Shown piece by piece: positions 27,647 to 36,931 of a stretch of DNA of 64,000 nt (position 1 is its first letter; each line of letters starts with the position of its first letter). The notes under the pieces are model-generated. The model saw nothing but the letters and a program-made list of their open reading frames with translations. It searched no databases and had not been told where the DNA came from. The stretch covers positions 2,294,001 to 2,358,000 of the forward strand of contig CP102273.1 in the NCBI GenBank assembly GCA_025148965.1, given 5' to 3'. The DNA is from Intestinibacter bartlettii. GTDB lineage: Bacteria; Bacillota; Clostridia; Peptostreptococcales; Peptostreptococcaceae. The position numbers were made by a program, and so were the translations under genes.

Positions 27647-28724
27647 TTTTGCACTCCTTTATTATTTCTAAAATTGTTTCGTCATCTATATCATTAAATA
27701 AACCTACTTTTCCATGTTCAGTTGGTAATATCATATTTATCTTTGAAAAACTATTTTTCTTGTCAGTTTTCATTATAGATAATACCTCTTCTTCACTTGG
27801 CCCCTCAAATTCTATAGGTAAATTGAACTTTTTACATATTTGTAAAAATTTATCATAGTATTCTTGATTTATTAAATTTCTTTTTAAAGAGAGTTTAAAT
27901 GCCATATTCATTCCAATACTTACAGCCTCACCATGAGGTATATGACAAAGCTTCTCTACTCCATGTCCAAAAGTATGTCCAAAGTTTAGGATTTTTCTAA
28001 GTCCTCCTTCTTTTTCATCTACTTCTACAACATGTGCTTTTATTTCTGCACATTTTTTCACGATATATCTTAGCGCAGAATCTCTTTTATCTAATATATC
28101 TTCACTGTTTTCTAATAAATAATTTATAAATTCATAATCGTATATAAATCCGTATTTTACAACTTCACTCATGCCATTTCTAAATTCGCTATCTGGTAAA
28201 GTTCTAAGTGCAGATACATTTATAAATGTGAATTGTGGTTGATAAAATGCACCCACTACATTTTTATAAGTTCCTAGATTTATACCAGTTTTTCCTCCTA
28301 TTGAAGAGTCAACTTGTGCTAAAAGTGTTGTTGGAACTTGAACAAAATCGATACCTCTCATATATGAAGCTGCAACATATCCTGATAAATCTCCTACTAC
28401 CCCTCCACCAACGGCGATAATAAGGGATTTTCTTGTAAGTCCTGCTTTTAATCCATGTTCTAGTATTTTTTCAAAAGTATCTATGCATTTTGATTCTTCA
28501 CCAGCTGGCACTATATATTCACTTACAAATTTAGCATTAAGTAAATCTATAAATTTGTTTAATTGAGTTTTATATACATTTTCATCAGAAATAACTAAAA
28601 CTCTATCATATATTTCATTTATATTTTTATCAGTAGTATTATTTATTAGATTTAAAGCTTTAGTAAAATTTCTATAACTTTCATCTATAAAAATACTACA
28701 TACGTTATTTTCTATTTTTTCCAT
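27639..28724 (-). CDS. aroB: 3-dehydroquinate synthase
   Basis: A 361-residue NAD- and metal-dependent enzyme converting DAHP to 3-dehydroquinate. The NAD-binding GGGVVGDLSGYVAASYMRGI, substrate-binding GGKTGINLGTYKNVVGAFYQP, and metal ligands (Glu in the FRNGMSEVVKYG block; His in LNFGHTFGHGVEKL; His in IPHGEAVSIGM) are all present. It overlaps aroC upstream by 13 nt and aroA downstream by 8 nt, so the three genes are clearly one operon. Length is normal. Confidence 0.96.
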   Translation of the reverse strand: MEKIENNVCSIFIDESYRNFTKALNLINNTTDKNINEIYDRVLVISDENVYKTQLNKFIDLLNAKFVSEYIVPAGEESKCIDTFEKILEHGLKAGLTRKSLIIAVGGGVVGDLSGYVAASYMRGIDFVQVPTTLLAQVDSSIGGKTGINLGTYKNVVGAFYQPQFTFINVSALRTLPDSEFRNGMSEVVKYGFIYDYEFINYLLENSEDILDKRDSALRYIVKKCAEIKAHVVEVDEKEGGLRKILNFGHTFGHGVEKLCHIPHGEAVSIGMNMAFKLSLKRNLINQEYYDKFLQICKKFNLPIEFEGPSEEEVLSIMKTDKKNSFSKINMILPTEHGKVGLFNDIDDETILEIIKECKNA

Positions 28725-29887
28725 CCTCTTTCACCCAACCTTTGAACATATGAATTGTAATTTCTTTTTATGTCTTCTAAGCTGCTTCCTCCTATAGTAT
28801 CTAAGAAGAATTGACATATAACAAAAGCTACTACATTTTCACAAACAACACTACATGCAGGAACAGCACAAGTATCTGAACGTTCTACAGTAGCTTCATA
28901 TTTTTCTAATGTATTCACATTTATTGAGTTAAGAGGTTTGTATAATGTTGGAATTGGCTTCATTGCACATCTAACTACAAGCTCTTCACCTGTTGTCATT
29001 CCACCTTCTATACCACCTAATCTATTTGTAACCCTTTTTATTCCAGCTTCTTGGTTGTATACTATTTCATCCATAACTTTAGAACCTGGAAGTTTTGCAA
29101 CATCAAATCCTATACCAAATTCTACGCCTTTGATAGCTTGTATTCCCATTAGATGCATAGCCATTACACCATCTATTTTTCTGTCAAATTGAGTATATGA
29201 GCCAAGCCCTGGAATTAGATTTTTAACCCTAACTTCCACAACTCCGCCTATTGTATCTCTTTCATTTTTTATTTCGTCTATTTGTGAAATCATTTTAGCT
29301 TCCATATCTTTATTTGCACATCTAACTTCTGAAGAGTCTACATTATTTTTTATATAATCAAAATCGTACACATTTTCATCCTTCACATTACCAATTTGTA
29401 TAACATGAGAGACAAAATCTATATCGAAATTTTTTAATACTTGTTTGCAAATAGCTCCTACAGCTACCCTACTTGCCGTTTCTCTCGCTGATGATCTTTC
29501 TAATACATTTCTAGCATCAGTAAAATCGTATTTTAAACATCCAACTAAATCAGCATGACCAGGTCTTACATTGTCTACTTTTCTTGTTTCAAAGTCGACA
29601 TCATCCATAGGTGCCATATATTCAGTCCAATTTTGGTAATCTCTATTTTTTACTTCAATTGAAACTGGTCCCCCTAATGTTTTTTTACCTCTAACACCAC
29701 CAAGAATATTAACCTTATCACTTTCAATTTTCATTCTGCCTCCGCGGCCATAACCACATTGACGTTTTTTAAGCTCTGCATTAATCTCATCAAAGTTTAA
29801 TTCTACATTTGATGGTAAACCATCAATTATAGATATTAAACTCTGTCCATGTGATTCACCACTTGTTAAATACCTTAACATATTCAT
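28712..29887 (-). CDS. aroC: Chorismate synthase
   Basis: A 391-residue FMN-dependent enzyme forming chorismate from EPSP. The family blocks are GESHGQSLISIIDGLPS, GYGRGGRMKIESD, the RPGHADLVGCLKY segment, RSSARETASRVAVGAI and RSDTCAVPACSVVCENV. It is full length. It needs reduced FMN; a flavodoxin-like flavoprotein gene lies 19 nt upstream on the same strand, which may be co-transcribed and might supply electrons, though that link is only inference. Confidence 0.96.
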   Translation of the reverse strand: MNMLRYLTSGESHGQSLISIIDGLPSNVELNFDEINAELKKRQCGYGRGGRMKIESDKVNILGGVRGKKTLGGPVSIEVKNRDYQNWTEYMAPMDDVDFETRKVDNVRPGHADLVGCLKYDFTDARNVLERSSARETASRVAVGAICKQVLKNFDIDFVSHVIQIGNVKDENVYDFDYIKNNVDSSEVRCANKDMEAKMISQIDEIKNERDTIGGVVEVRVKNLIPGLGSYTQFDRKIDGVMAMHLMGIQAIKGVEFGIGFDVAKLPGSKVMDEIVYNQEAGIKRVTNRLGGIEGGMTTGEELVVRCAMKPIPTLYKPLNSINVNTLEKYEATVERSDTCAVPACSVVCENVVAFVICQFFLDTIGGSSLEDIKRNYNSYVQRLGERGWKK

Positions 29888-29906
29888 CGCCCCTTACTTT
29901 AAAATA

Positions 29907-30509
29907 TTAATTATTATTTTCTTTTATTTTTTTTATATATTCATCAACATCTCTGTTGAATCTAGCTTTAAAATCTTCATTTTCCTCAAATGGAACTTCA
30001 TCTGAATTAGATAAATATAAATTGTATTCTAAATCTGTATTTATAGATTTATAGAATATATCCATCACAATTTGTCCACCTAAAAATTGATTTTCAAATT
30101 CTGGTTGACCTCCAATTGCTATATACATTCCTAATCTAAATTTATCTCTATCTATAGATGGTTTTCCTAAGACATATTTACTAGAGAAAAATGCCTGTGT
30201 TCTATCTACTACTGTTTTTACTTTTGTAGATACACTTGAAAAATACATAGGACTTACTGTTATTGTTCCTGTACTTTTATTAAATTCTTCGTATATTGGT
30301 GTCATATCGTCTTTTATTCTACAATATCCAGTCTTTTCACATGCACCACATGCTGTACAATAATCTATATCCATTTTGTATATGTCTAACACTTTGTAGT
30401 TAATTTCATTTTCTTCAAATTTCTTTACAAGTTCTTTTACTACAGAGTGACAATTTTTATTTTTTCTAGGGCTTCCATTAATTATTAATACCTTGTCATT
30501 TCTCCCCAT
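29907..30509 (-). CDS. Flavodoxin-like NAD(P)H-dependent FMN oxidoreductase
   Basis: A 200-residue flavodoxin-fold protein. The FMN phosphate loop LIINGSPRKNKNCHS, the cysteine motif YCTACGACEKTGYCRIKDD (about 50-68) and SPMYFSSVSTKVKTVVDRTQAF are typical of the iron-sulfur-flavoprotein-like / NADPH-dependent FMN reductase family. The four cysteines could bind a cluster, though their spacing is less compact than in classical iron-sulfur flavoproteins. GGAGG precedes the ATG. It is just upstream of aroC, probably in the same transcript. The substrate is unknown. Confidence 0.82.
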   Translation of the reverse strand: MGRNDKVLIINGSPRKNKNCHSVVKELVKKFEENEINYKVLDIYKMDIDYCTACGACEKTGYCRIKDDMTPIYEEFNKSTGTITVSPMYFSSVSTKVKTVVDRTQAFFSSKYVLGKPSIDRDKFRLGMYIAIGGQPEFENQFLGGQIVMDIFYKSINTDLEYNLYLSNSDEVPFEENEDFKARFNRDVDEYIKKIKENNN

Positions 30510-30588
30510 AAAATCCTCCTATTTAAACTTTAATGAATCTTTCTATTTTTACATCAATTATTTCATACTCTGCATAAATCATATTATT

Positions 30589-32361
30589 TTATTTATTACT
30601 TAAGCAGACTACTAATATATCATCATCAAAATTATGTTTAGCTGCAAATTCATTTAATTCTTTTTTTAATTCAGCTATAAAATCATCTTTTTTCAATTTA
30701 TAATTTTTAAGTAAGAATTGTTCTAATCTTTCTATTCCAAATTCTTCTTTATGTTGATTTTTAAGTTCAATTATACCATCAGTATACATGCAAATCATTG
30801 CACTACTTTTAATAGATATTGTACTATGTTCGTATTTTGTGTCTTCTAATACACCTAGTGGTATATTCTTTTTACATAGGTTGTTTTCTGTTGAGATATT
30901 TCCAGTATCATCTATAATGATTGGGCAATAATGACCCGCATTAGAAATATCTAAAGTATTATTTTGGGTATCTACAATACTAACTATACATGTCGTAAAT
31001 ACATCCATTTTATCAAACTCATCATATAAGATTTGATTTAGTTTATTCATAATGTCAGCTGCTGTTTGATAGTTGTAACATAGAGTTTTAAAACATCCCT
31101 TTATCATAGCAACTATATAATTTGAAACTATACCATGTCCCATAACATCAGCAATTATATAAGCTACTTTATTTTCATCTATAGGTTGGGCATGATAGAA
31201 ATCTCCACCTATAACAGTTGCACATCTATGATAGAAGTAAAGGTCCTTATTATTTTCTAGATTCATTTCACTTTCATTCATAATTAGTTTTTGTTGCTTA
31301 TTTAATATATTTAGCTCATTTGCAATTAATTTATGTTTTGTTTCTGACTGATTATATTTATATAGTTGCATTCCTAATACAATCTGTTTAGATATTAGTT
31401 CTAGTATGTTTAAATCATCTTGTGTATATCCTTCACTATTGTTTGAACATATTATACATCCAAGCAATTTATTTCCTTCTTTTAATTTGTAGTATATGTA
31501 ATTTTCCGCTTGAACTTCATTTATAATCATGTAGTTAGCATCATTTACATATCCACCATTTTGTTCATACTCATGTAACTTTAATAATATTTTTTGGAAA
31601 TTTATTTTTTTACGTTTTTTATTTTCTATAGCACTAAAAATTTTATAATCATAATTTAAATCATCAATTACTATAAATCCCTCTTCACTTTTAGTTAACT
31701 TTTGTGCTTGAGTATTTAAGGAATTCATAAATTCATTTACATCATTGTTTAAATGTAATTTGGTTGTTACTTCATTTATATTACTTATTGACTCTCTAAG
31801 TTTATCTATTAATTCTTTTGTATGTTCATTTTCTAAAGTTATCTCGATAGACAAAGCTACTAATGATACGACAGAAGATATAAATGTGATTTCCTGTTCT
31901 TCTAGTGAATCTTCTTCTGTTAGAAAACATGTCATAAATCCTATAACATTATAGTTTAGAACTATTGGAAATACTATTCTTCCGCTGTATCCTTCCATTT
32001 TAGCAAGTTCTCTTTCATCGATTGCCTTTGGATCTTCAAATATATTTTCTACATATATTATTTTCTTGTCTCTCACTGCTTCATGTATATATTCTGGATA
32101 AGACTCATTAAAATCTAATTTTGTACCTATCCTAGAATTCTTTGGAAACATCTTGGGGATATAATCTAAAGTTGATGAGCATACTAAATAAGCATTTTTA
32201 AAATTGTTATCATAAAATAAATTTATACATGCTTTTGTAGGCTCAATTACCTCTAACATCTTGTCCACTATTTTATCTTTTATCTCAAAAAAGTTAGTAG
32301 ATTGAGTTACCATAACAGATATATCAACCAAATTTTTCATTAGTTTTCTATTTTTCTCCAT
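30589..32361 (-). CDS. SpoIIE-family PP2C protein phosphatase with GAF domains
   Basis: A 590-residue cytosolic phosphatase of the RsbU/SpoIIE type. Two GAF-like sensor domains are seen (about 5-190 and 205-340, the second with YIYYKLKEGNKLLGCIICSN). A coiled-coil linker leads to the PP2C domain (about 370-590) with metal-binding GGDFYHAQPI, IIADVMGHGIVSNYI, SNAGHYCPIII, MYTDGIIELKN and DDDILVVCL. Such proteins dephosphorylate anti-anti-sigma factors in response to a ligand or redox signal; the partner is not in this window. The start is the ATG at 32361 with AAGGAGG upstream; a TTG one codon earlier is less likely. Confidence 0.9.
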   Translation of the reverse strand: MEKNRKLMKNLVDISVMVTQSTNFFEIKDKIVDKMLEVIEPTKACINLFYDNNFKNAYLVCSSTLDYIPKMFPKNSRIGTKLDFNESYPEYIHEAVRDKKIIYVENIFEDPKAIDERELAKMEGYSGRIVFPIVLNYNVIGFMTCFLTEEDSLEEQEITFISSVVSLVALSIEITLENEHTKELIDKLRESISNINEVTTKLHLNNDVNEFMNSLNTQAQKLTKSEEGFIVIDDLNYDYKIFSAIENKKRKKINFQKILLKLHEYEQNGGYVNDANYMIINEVQAENYIYYKLKEGNKLLGCIICSNNSEGYTQDDLNILELISKQIVLGMQLYKYNQSETKHKLIANELNILNKQQKLIMNESEMNLENNKDLYFYHRCATVIGGDFYHAQPIDENKVAYIIADVMGHGIVSNYIVAMIKGCFKTLCYNYQTAADIMNKLNQILYDEFDKMDVFTTCIVSIVDTQNNTLDISNAGHYCPIIIDDTGNISTENNLCKKNIPLGVLEDTKYEHSTISIKSSAMICMYTDGIIELKNQHKEEFGIERLEQFLLKNYKLKKDDFIAELKKELNEFAAKHNFDDDILVVCLSNK

Positions 32362-32518
32362 CAAGCTTCCTCCTTGATTTCATAGTTAAAAGTACCTTTA
32401 ATTGTAGATAAATTTTATCACAATAATTGACATAATCCAAGTAAACTTACTTAATCTTAAGGAGTTTTTGAATAAACAAATCTTTATATTATGGTAACTT
32501 CAGGCTATTTTATATAAT

Positions 32519-33001
32519 TTATTCTTTATTTTTATAGTTTAAATATATGTCTTTTATTGTCATTCCAAAAACTAAACAAAAACTTATGATTATAACTATG
32601 TTAAAGTGAGTTATTAATCCTAATAATAATATTGAAATTAAACATGAAATATCTTTTTTGCCCTTTTCTTTTAAAAGTTGCTCTTGATTTTCTTGTATAT
32701 TATTTTTTATATTTTCTATTTCAAATTCAACTTTTGTCTTTAAACTTTTTTTATAAAATAAATAAGATATCTCTACTAAACACATTCCTATTCCAAAATA
32801 TATATTTATTTTATATGAAAACAATAATATAGCTACTGCTACTAGTATTTTCAAAGTATATAAAAGTATAGTGTCTATTTTAGCAGATATTTCTTGTACT
32901 TTTTTAAACTTAGAATTTATTTCATATTGCTCATTCGGTAATTTACTTATTTTGCTTTTTACAACTTCTGTATAAAATAATTTCATTATTCCATTTATCA
33001 T
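32519..33001 (-). CDS. Hypothetical membrane protein, 160 aa
   Basis: Function not recognised. A lysine-rich protein with three or four hydrophobic segments: LLYTLKILVAVAILLFSYKI and IYFGIGMCLVEISYLFY in the middle, then a charged helical stretch (KVEFEIENIKNNIQENQEQLLKEKGK), then CLISILLLGLITHFNIVIIISFCLVFGMTI. GGAGG lies before the ATG. It is alone between the phosphatase gene and a divergent small gene. Confidence 0.6.
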   Translation of the reverse strand: MINGIMKLFYTEVVKSKISKLPNEQYEINSKFKKVQEISAKIDTILLYTLKILVAVAILLFSYKINIYFGIGMCLVEISYLFYKKSLKTKVEFEIENIKNNIQENQEQLLKEKGKKDISCLISILLLGLITHFNIVIIISFCLVFGMTIKDIYLNYKNKE

Positions 33002-33167
33002 TTTATTGCCTCCTTCTATACTTTCTATTATTCATATTTTTTCCTAAAAATGTATTTTTATACACCTATTCTTATTTACACAATTTTTAGAATTTTATGT
33101 TTATCTATATGTATATCCATATTTTTTTTGTTAAAAATAAAAATATAAATAAAACAATATTATGAAG

Positions 33168-33210
33168 AAGGAGGTTTTCTCAATATACCATGAGAATATA
33201 AAATACTATG
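33168..33210 (+). promoter_or_regulatory. Distant Shine-Dalgarno with hairpin before the start codon
   Basis: AAGGAGG (33168-33174) is 33 nt from the only possible in-frame ATG (33208); an in-frame TAA at 33199 excludes earlier starts. Between them TTCTCA (33177-33182) and TGAGAA (33191-33196) form a 6-bp hairpin that would shorten the distance to about 13 nt. A 3-codon ATG-AGA-ATA-TAA mini-ORF starts at 33190. Confidence 0.4.
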
Positions 33211-33681
33211 CAAATAGAAGAACTTGACTTAAACACACGAAATCAAATTTATAACTCAACCAAAAAGGTTATTCGCAAATATCAAAAAGGTATTAGTTCA
33301 GGAAAATTAACAGCAGAAAAGTTTGCCGATAATATATTTACAAATAAAATATTATTAGATATTTTAGATGAATCTATTATCAATCAAGCAGATTTCCAAA
33401 ATTCATATATTAACTATATAAATTCTCTAATGCAAAAACAAAATGAAAATTTTAAAAATTATATGGATTCCAAACATAATAAAACTATTATTAGGTCAAC
33501 TGTTTCATTACAAATACTTTTAAAAAATATTTTAAAAAATAGTGACTACTCATTAAATATTCCTATCCAATATCTAAATAAAAAAGATATTGAAGCAATT
33601 ATAAAATATATCCAAACCGGTGAAATAGACATTGGAAATGAAAAAATATATAAATATGTAAGTAGACCTAAAACAAATTAA
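33208..33681 (+). CDS. Hypothetical protein, 157 aa
   Basis: Function not recognised. A soluble helical protein, with basic N-terminus (NSTKKVIRKYQKGISSGKLT) and a central NYINSLMQKQNENFKNYMD stretch, ending in NEKIYKYVSRPKTN. No signal peptide or membrane segment. The start codon is fixed by an in-frame stop 9 nt upstream, yet the only good ribosome binding site lies 33 nt away behind a possible hairpin. It ends at the bidirectional terminator at 33686-33757. Confidence 0.55.
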   Translation: MQIEELDLNTRNQIYNSTKKVIRKYQKGISSGKLTAEKFADNIFTNKILLDILDESIINQADFQNSYINYINSLMQKQNENFKNYMDSKHNKTIIRSTVSLQILLKNILKNSDYSLNIPIQYLNKKDIEAIIKYIQTGEIDIGNEKIYKYVSRPKTN

Positions 33682-33685
33682 ATTA

Positions 33686-33757
33686 AAAGAGCTGTTTTAT
33701 ATTATATATTCATTTAGAGTTTAAACCCTTTTGAAATACTATATAAAACAGCTCTTT
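33686..33757. terminator. Bidirectional terminator between two convergent small genes
   Basis: Perfect 16-bp arms (33686-33701 and 33742-33757; AAAGAGCTGTTTTATA and complement) with a 40-nt loop and T/A flanks on both sides. Confidence 0.75.
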
Positions 33758-33761
33758 ATTT

Positions 33762-33929
33762 TTATCCTAATGCTTTTTCTAATTTAGATAAATGTTTTAT
33801 TGGATAATATTTTAATAATTCTCTAAACTGCTCTGTTGTAAGCCCTTGAGTTGTTGTATAAATACGAATTTTTTCATCTACATCCGCATTTATAAAATCA
33901 TTTTTTATTTTTTCAAAATCTACTGTCAT
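33762..33929 (-). CDS. Small hypothetical protein, 55 aa
   Basis: A short gene of 55 codons starting MTVDFEKIKNDFINADVDEK and ending YPIKHLSKLEKALG. The ATG at 33929 has AGGAGTGATAAT immediately upstream, and the stop directly abuts the convergent terminator, so it looks like a genuine gene. The composition (two amphipathic helices with a TTTQGLTTEQFRELLKYYP segment) suggests a small helical protein. No family was recognised. Confidence 0.6.
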   Translation of the reverse strand: MTVDFEKIKNDFINADVDEKIRIYTTTQGLTTEQFRELLKYYPIKHLSKLEKALG

Positions 33930-34069
33930 ATTATCACTCCTATTTGTAAAATTTAAATGATTATAATTTAATATATAAGTAAGTTGAAGCTATTAAAAAA
34001 TATCTCCATATTTATATTTACCCACATCAAAAAAAATATTAGTTTATTTTTAAATTAAGTAAATAAGTA

Positions 34070-34107
34070 AAGTGGTAAATATTCACTAAGTTGAATACTT
34101 ACCACTT
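34070..34107 (-). terminator. Probable terminator of the SASP gene
   Basis: 16-nt arms with one mismatch (34070-34085, 34092-34107) around a 6-nt loop, 45 nt after the SASP stop. The minus-strand T tract is interrupted. Confidence 0.6.
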
Positions 34108-34151
34108 CTATTTAATAAAATGTTCTTATTTTAAATTATTTTCTTGTTTTG

Positions 34152-34370
34152 TTATTGTTGTCCTTTACCTGCCATTTGTTGTTCTGCCATTTCGACTAAT
34201 TTTTTAGTCATGTATCCACCAACATAACCATTTTGTCTAGCTGTTAAGTTTCCTTTATCAACTTGTTGATAATCAGCCATACCTAGTTCATTAGCTATTT
34301 CTAATTTCATTTGATTTAATGCTTGTTTAGCTTGTGGAACTGCTGTTTTGTTATTGTTGTTGTTTGACAT
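34152..34370 (-). CDS. Alpha/beta-type small acid-soluble spore protein
   Basis: A 72-residue DNA-binding SASP, which coats and protects spore DNA. The conserved blocks are ALNQMKLEIANELGM, containing the germination-protease cleavage site between the first Glu and Ile, and NLTARQNGYVGGYMTKKLVE. The start is the ATG at 34370 (MSNNNNNK...), with AAGAGGT upstream; the frame can be read back another 28 codons to 34454 but that part is not SASP-like. It shows the organism forms spores. A forespore sigma-G-like promoter is seen at 34410-34442. Confidence 0.95.
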   Translation of the reverse strand: MSNNNNNKTAVPQAKQALNQMKLEIANELGMADYQQVDKGNLTARQNGYVGGYMTKKLVEMAEQQMAGKGQQ

Positions 34371-34409
34371 ATCTAATACCTCTTTTCTATGATTTTTGTT
34401 TCTTGGTAG

Positions 34410-34442
34410 TATTATATGAAATATTTGTTTTATAATACATAC
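34410..34442 (-). promoter_or_regulatory. Sigma-G-like promoter of the SASP gene
   Basis: Minus strand GTATG (34442-34438), 19 nt, CATATAATA (34418-34410). This fits the forespore consensus GHATR-N18-CATnnTA apart from one extra spacer base. Confidence 0.5.
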
Positions 34443-34516
34443 AATTTGTGACAAATTTCTTAATAGTTGGTATCAAATCAAACGCATTATATAGGCTCAA
34501 ACAATAAAATAATTTT

Positions 34517-35746
34517 TTAACAGTTGATTGCAGCTAAATATGCTGTAGAAAATGCTATTTGAAGATTAAATCCTCCTGTATATGCATCTACATCAATTAC
34601 TTCACCTGCAAAATATAACCCAGAAACTAATTTAGATTCCATAGTACTCGAATTTATTTCACTAGTTTTAACTCCACCTGAAGTTATTATAGCTTCTTCA
34701 ATAGGTCTATAATTTTTAACTGTAAATGTTATATTTTTTATAAGATGTACTAAATTTTTTCTTTCTTCCTTAGATATTTGATTTACCTTGATATATGCAT
34801 CAATTTTACTTAATTTAACTATCGTAGGTATTAATTGTTTAGGTAATAAATCATTTAAAGAGTTTTCAAAGTTTTTATTTGCGTATTTTTGAAAATCCTT
34901 TTGTACTCTTTTATCAAGTTTATCTTCATCTAAAGCTGGTTTTAAATCTAAGACAATTTTATAATTTTCTTTTGATAAATCACCCATACGACAACTAGCT
35001 GATTTTATAATCGGACCATCTAATCCGTATTTTGTAAACTCCATTTCCCCAAAATCGTCGTATATTTTTTTATTTTTGCTATTATATACATTGATACTTA
35101 CATTTCTAAGTGATAACTTTGCTAAATCAGTTACATAGTCTTCCATAACTTCTAGGCCAATAAGTGATGCCTTTGGTTTTATTATAGTATGTCCTAAGTT
35201 TCTCGCAAATTTATATCCATCTCCACTAGAACCAGTTCTTGGGTAACTAACTCCTCCTGTAGCAACAATCACACTATCACATTCTATTTCTCTTTTATCA
35301 GAAAGAATAACTTTTTTAATTTTTCCATCTTGAGCTTCTATTTTATCTACTTTTGAATTAAGTAAAACTTCTACATTTTTATTACTTCTCATTTGTTTTT
35401 CTAATGCTCTTACTACATCTACTGCCTTATCACTAACTGGGAATACTCTCTTTCCTCTTTCAGTTTTAGTCTCAACACCCAAATCGTTAAACATATCGAT
35501 TACTTGGTCATTTGTAAATGTATAAAAGGCACTATATAAAAATTTTCCATTTGTAGGTACATTCTCTATTAATTCTTCTATTTCACAATTATTTGTTATA
35601 TTGCATCTTCCCTTACCTGTTATAAGTAATTTCTGACCACACCTTTTTTGTTTTTCTAATACTATAACTTTATATCCTCTATCTGAAGCAACCTTAGCAG
35701 CTAGCATGCCACTAGCACCGGCGCCTATAATTACTACTCTTTTCAA
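34517..35746 (-). CDS. BaiN/HI0933-family NAD(P)/FAD-dependent oxidoreductase
   Basis: A flavoprotein of about 409 residues. The N-terminal dinucleotide fold RVVIIGAGASGMLAAKVASDRG, GKGRCNITNNCE, VIVATGGVSYPRTGSSGDGY and the C-terminal GLYFAGEVIDVDAYTGGFNLQIA define the HI0933/YtfP/BaiN family. BaiN homologues have been linked to bile-acid reduction, but the family is broad and the substrate here is open. The start chosen is the TTG at 35746, preceded by GGAAGGATG; the ATG ten codons upstream (35776) has no ribosome binding site. It directly follows a PAP2 phosphatase gene. Confidence 0.88.
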   Translation of the reverse strand: MKRVVIIGAGASGMLAAKVASDRGYKVIVLEKQKRCGQKLLITGKGRCNITNNCEIEELIENVPTNGKFLYSAFYTFTNDQVIDMFNDLGVETKTERGKRVFPVSDKAVDVVRALEKQMRSNKNVEVLLNSKVDKIEAQDGKIKKVILSDKREIECDSVIVATGGVSYPRTGSSGDGYKFARNLGHTIIKPKASLIGLEVMEDYVTDLAKLSLRNVSINVYNSKNKKIYDDFGEMEFTKYGLDGPIIKSASCRMGDLSKENYKIVLDLKPALDEDKLDKRVQKDFQKYANKNFENSLNDLLPKQLIPTIVKLSKIDAYIKVNQISKEERKNLVHLIKNITFTVKNYRPIEEAIITSGGVKTSEINSSTMESKLVSGLYFAGEVIDVDAYTGGFNLQIAFSTAYLAAINC

Positions 35747-35778
35747 AAAATCATCCTTCCAATTAATTAATTTCATCT

Positions 35779-36684
35779 TTAATTTAATCCAAAATGCTCA
35801 AATAAGAATGGAGCTCCTGCTACACCCCATAATACAACTATTGTATATCTTATATACTCAATTATATACAATACATCTTGGCTTGCATCTGCAAATAATA
35901 ATATTTGTAGTGATTTCCCCGCAGCATATATAATACCTAGAGTAACTATTCCAACTATAAATCTAAGTATTTTTGTGCTTAGTTTCGGTTTTGTTTTGTT
36001 ATTTGTAAAAATATTAGCTTTTTTTCTACTTTCTTGTGTACTAAAACCTATAAATTTATCTTCTATTATGTAACCTAATACAAAACCTGTATATAGTCCA
36101 AAACTTTTTATTAATTCATCACCTCTAAAAAAGTATACAGGTATAGCAAATAAAACTAAAGTTAAAAGTAATATGTAATATCTTTTATTTTGATCTACAT
36201 AATCAAATAATTTTATAAAAATGATACTAACAAATATACCAAGAATCCATCCTATAAATACATCTTCTGGCCAGTGTACTCCTAAATAAAGTCTTGAAAT
36301 ACCAGCACCTAGTATCATAATTATTCCAAGCAGTGTTATCCACCATTTTCTAAAATATTCTATTAAAGCTACCCAAACTGTAGTTGCTGTTTGAGTATGC
36401 CCACTTGGAAACGAATAACCTGTCGCCGTTTCAGTTCTAAGTGATTCTAAATTTTTACTTCCTATTGGTCTCGGAGCTTTAAAAAAGTTTTTTAATCCAG
36501 AATTTATAGTAATACTTCCTGTAACTGCAAATAATAATCTTTGTCCACACTTTTTATCAATACACCAATACATTATAGCCGCAATCAATACAACAGCTAC
36601 TTGTTCTGTACATATTGTAAATGTTGTAAATATAGCAGTTAAAATATCACTTCTTATGCTTTGAAAAAATAAAAGTATATCCAT
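35779..36684 (-). CDS. PAP2-family membrane phosphatase
   Basis: A 301-residue integral membrane protein with about eight helices. It has the three acid-phosphatase motifs of the PAP2 superfamily: KNFFKAPRP (KxxxxxRP), YSFPSGHTQTA (PSGH) and SRLYLGVHWPEDV (SRxxxxxHxxxD), placed on the outer face. Members dephosphorylate undecaprenyl pyrophosphate, phosphatidic acid or related lipids. The extra C-terminal helices beyond the third motif resemble PAP2 proteins of unknown lipid specificity. It is upstream of and probably co-transcribed with the BaiN-like gene; a functional tie is not evident. Confidence 0.9.
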   Translation of the reverse strand: MDILLFFQSIRSDILTAIFTTFTICTEQVAVVLIAAIMYWCIDKKCGQRLLFAVTGSITINSGLKNFFKAPRPIGSKNLESLRTETATGYSFPSGHTQTATTVWVALIEYFRKWWITLLGIIMILGAGISRLYLGVHWPEDVFIGWILGIFVSIIFIKLFDYVDQNKRYYILLLTLVLFAIPVYFFRGDELIKSFGLYTGFVLGYIIEDKFIGFSTQESRKKANIFTNNKTKPKLSTKILRFIVGIVTLGIIYAAGKSLQILLFADASQDVLYIIEYIRYTIVVLWGVAGAPFLFEHFGLN

Positions 36685-36859
36685 GCTCTCACCTTCCTTT
36701 TTACTATCATCTATTTTACATAAAATTATTACATAAATATATATATCAGATTAAATTTATTTAAAATCTTTTAAATTATTTACATATTCTTATATATACA
36801 TACATTTTTTTAACATTTTAAAATAAAGATTTCTTTATAAACTACTTCTATAGTAAAAT

Positions 36860-36901
36860 AGACTGTAAAAATAAATCAAATTATCTCTACAGTCTTTTTT
36901 A
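36860..36901. terminator. Terminator after hpt
   Basis: AGACTGTA (36860-36867) and TACAGTCT (36888-36895) pair. The T run is on the plus-strand side, so the minus-strand use after hpt is less ideal. Confidence 0.5.
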
Positions 36902-36931
36902 TGATATAAATTATTTTAGTTTAAATATATC

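Noticed and set aside
34371-34454. 28-codon N-terminal extension of the SASP reading frame
   Set aside because: SASP proteins begin at the MSNNNN site; the extension covers the ribosome binding site and promoter.
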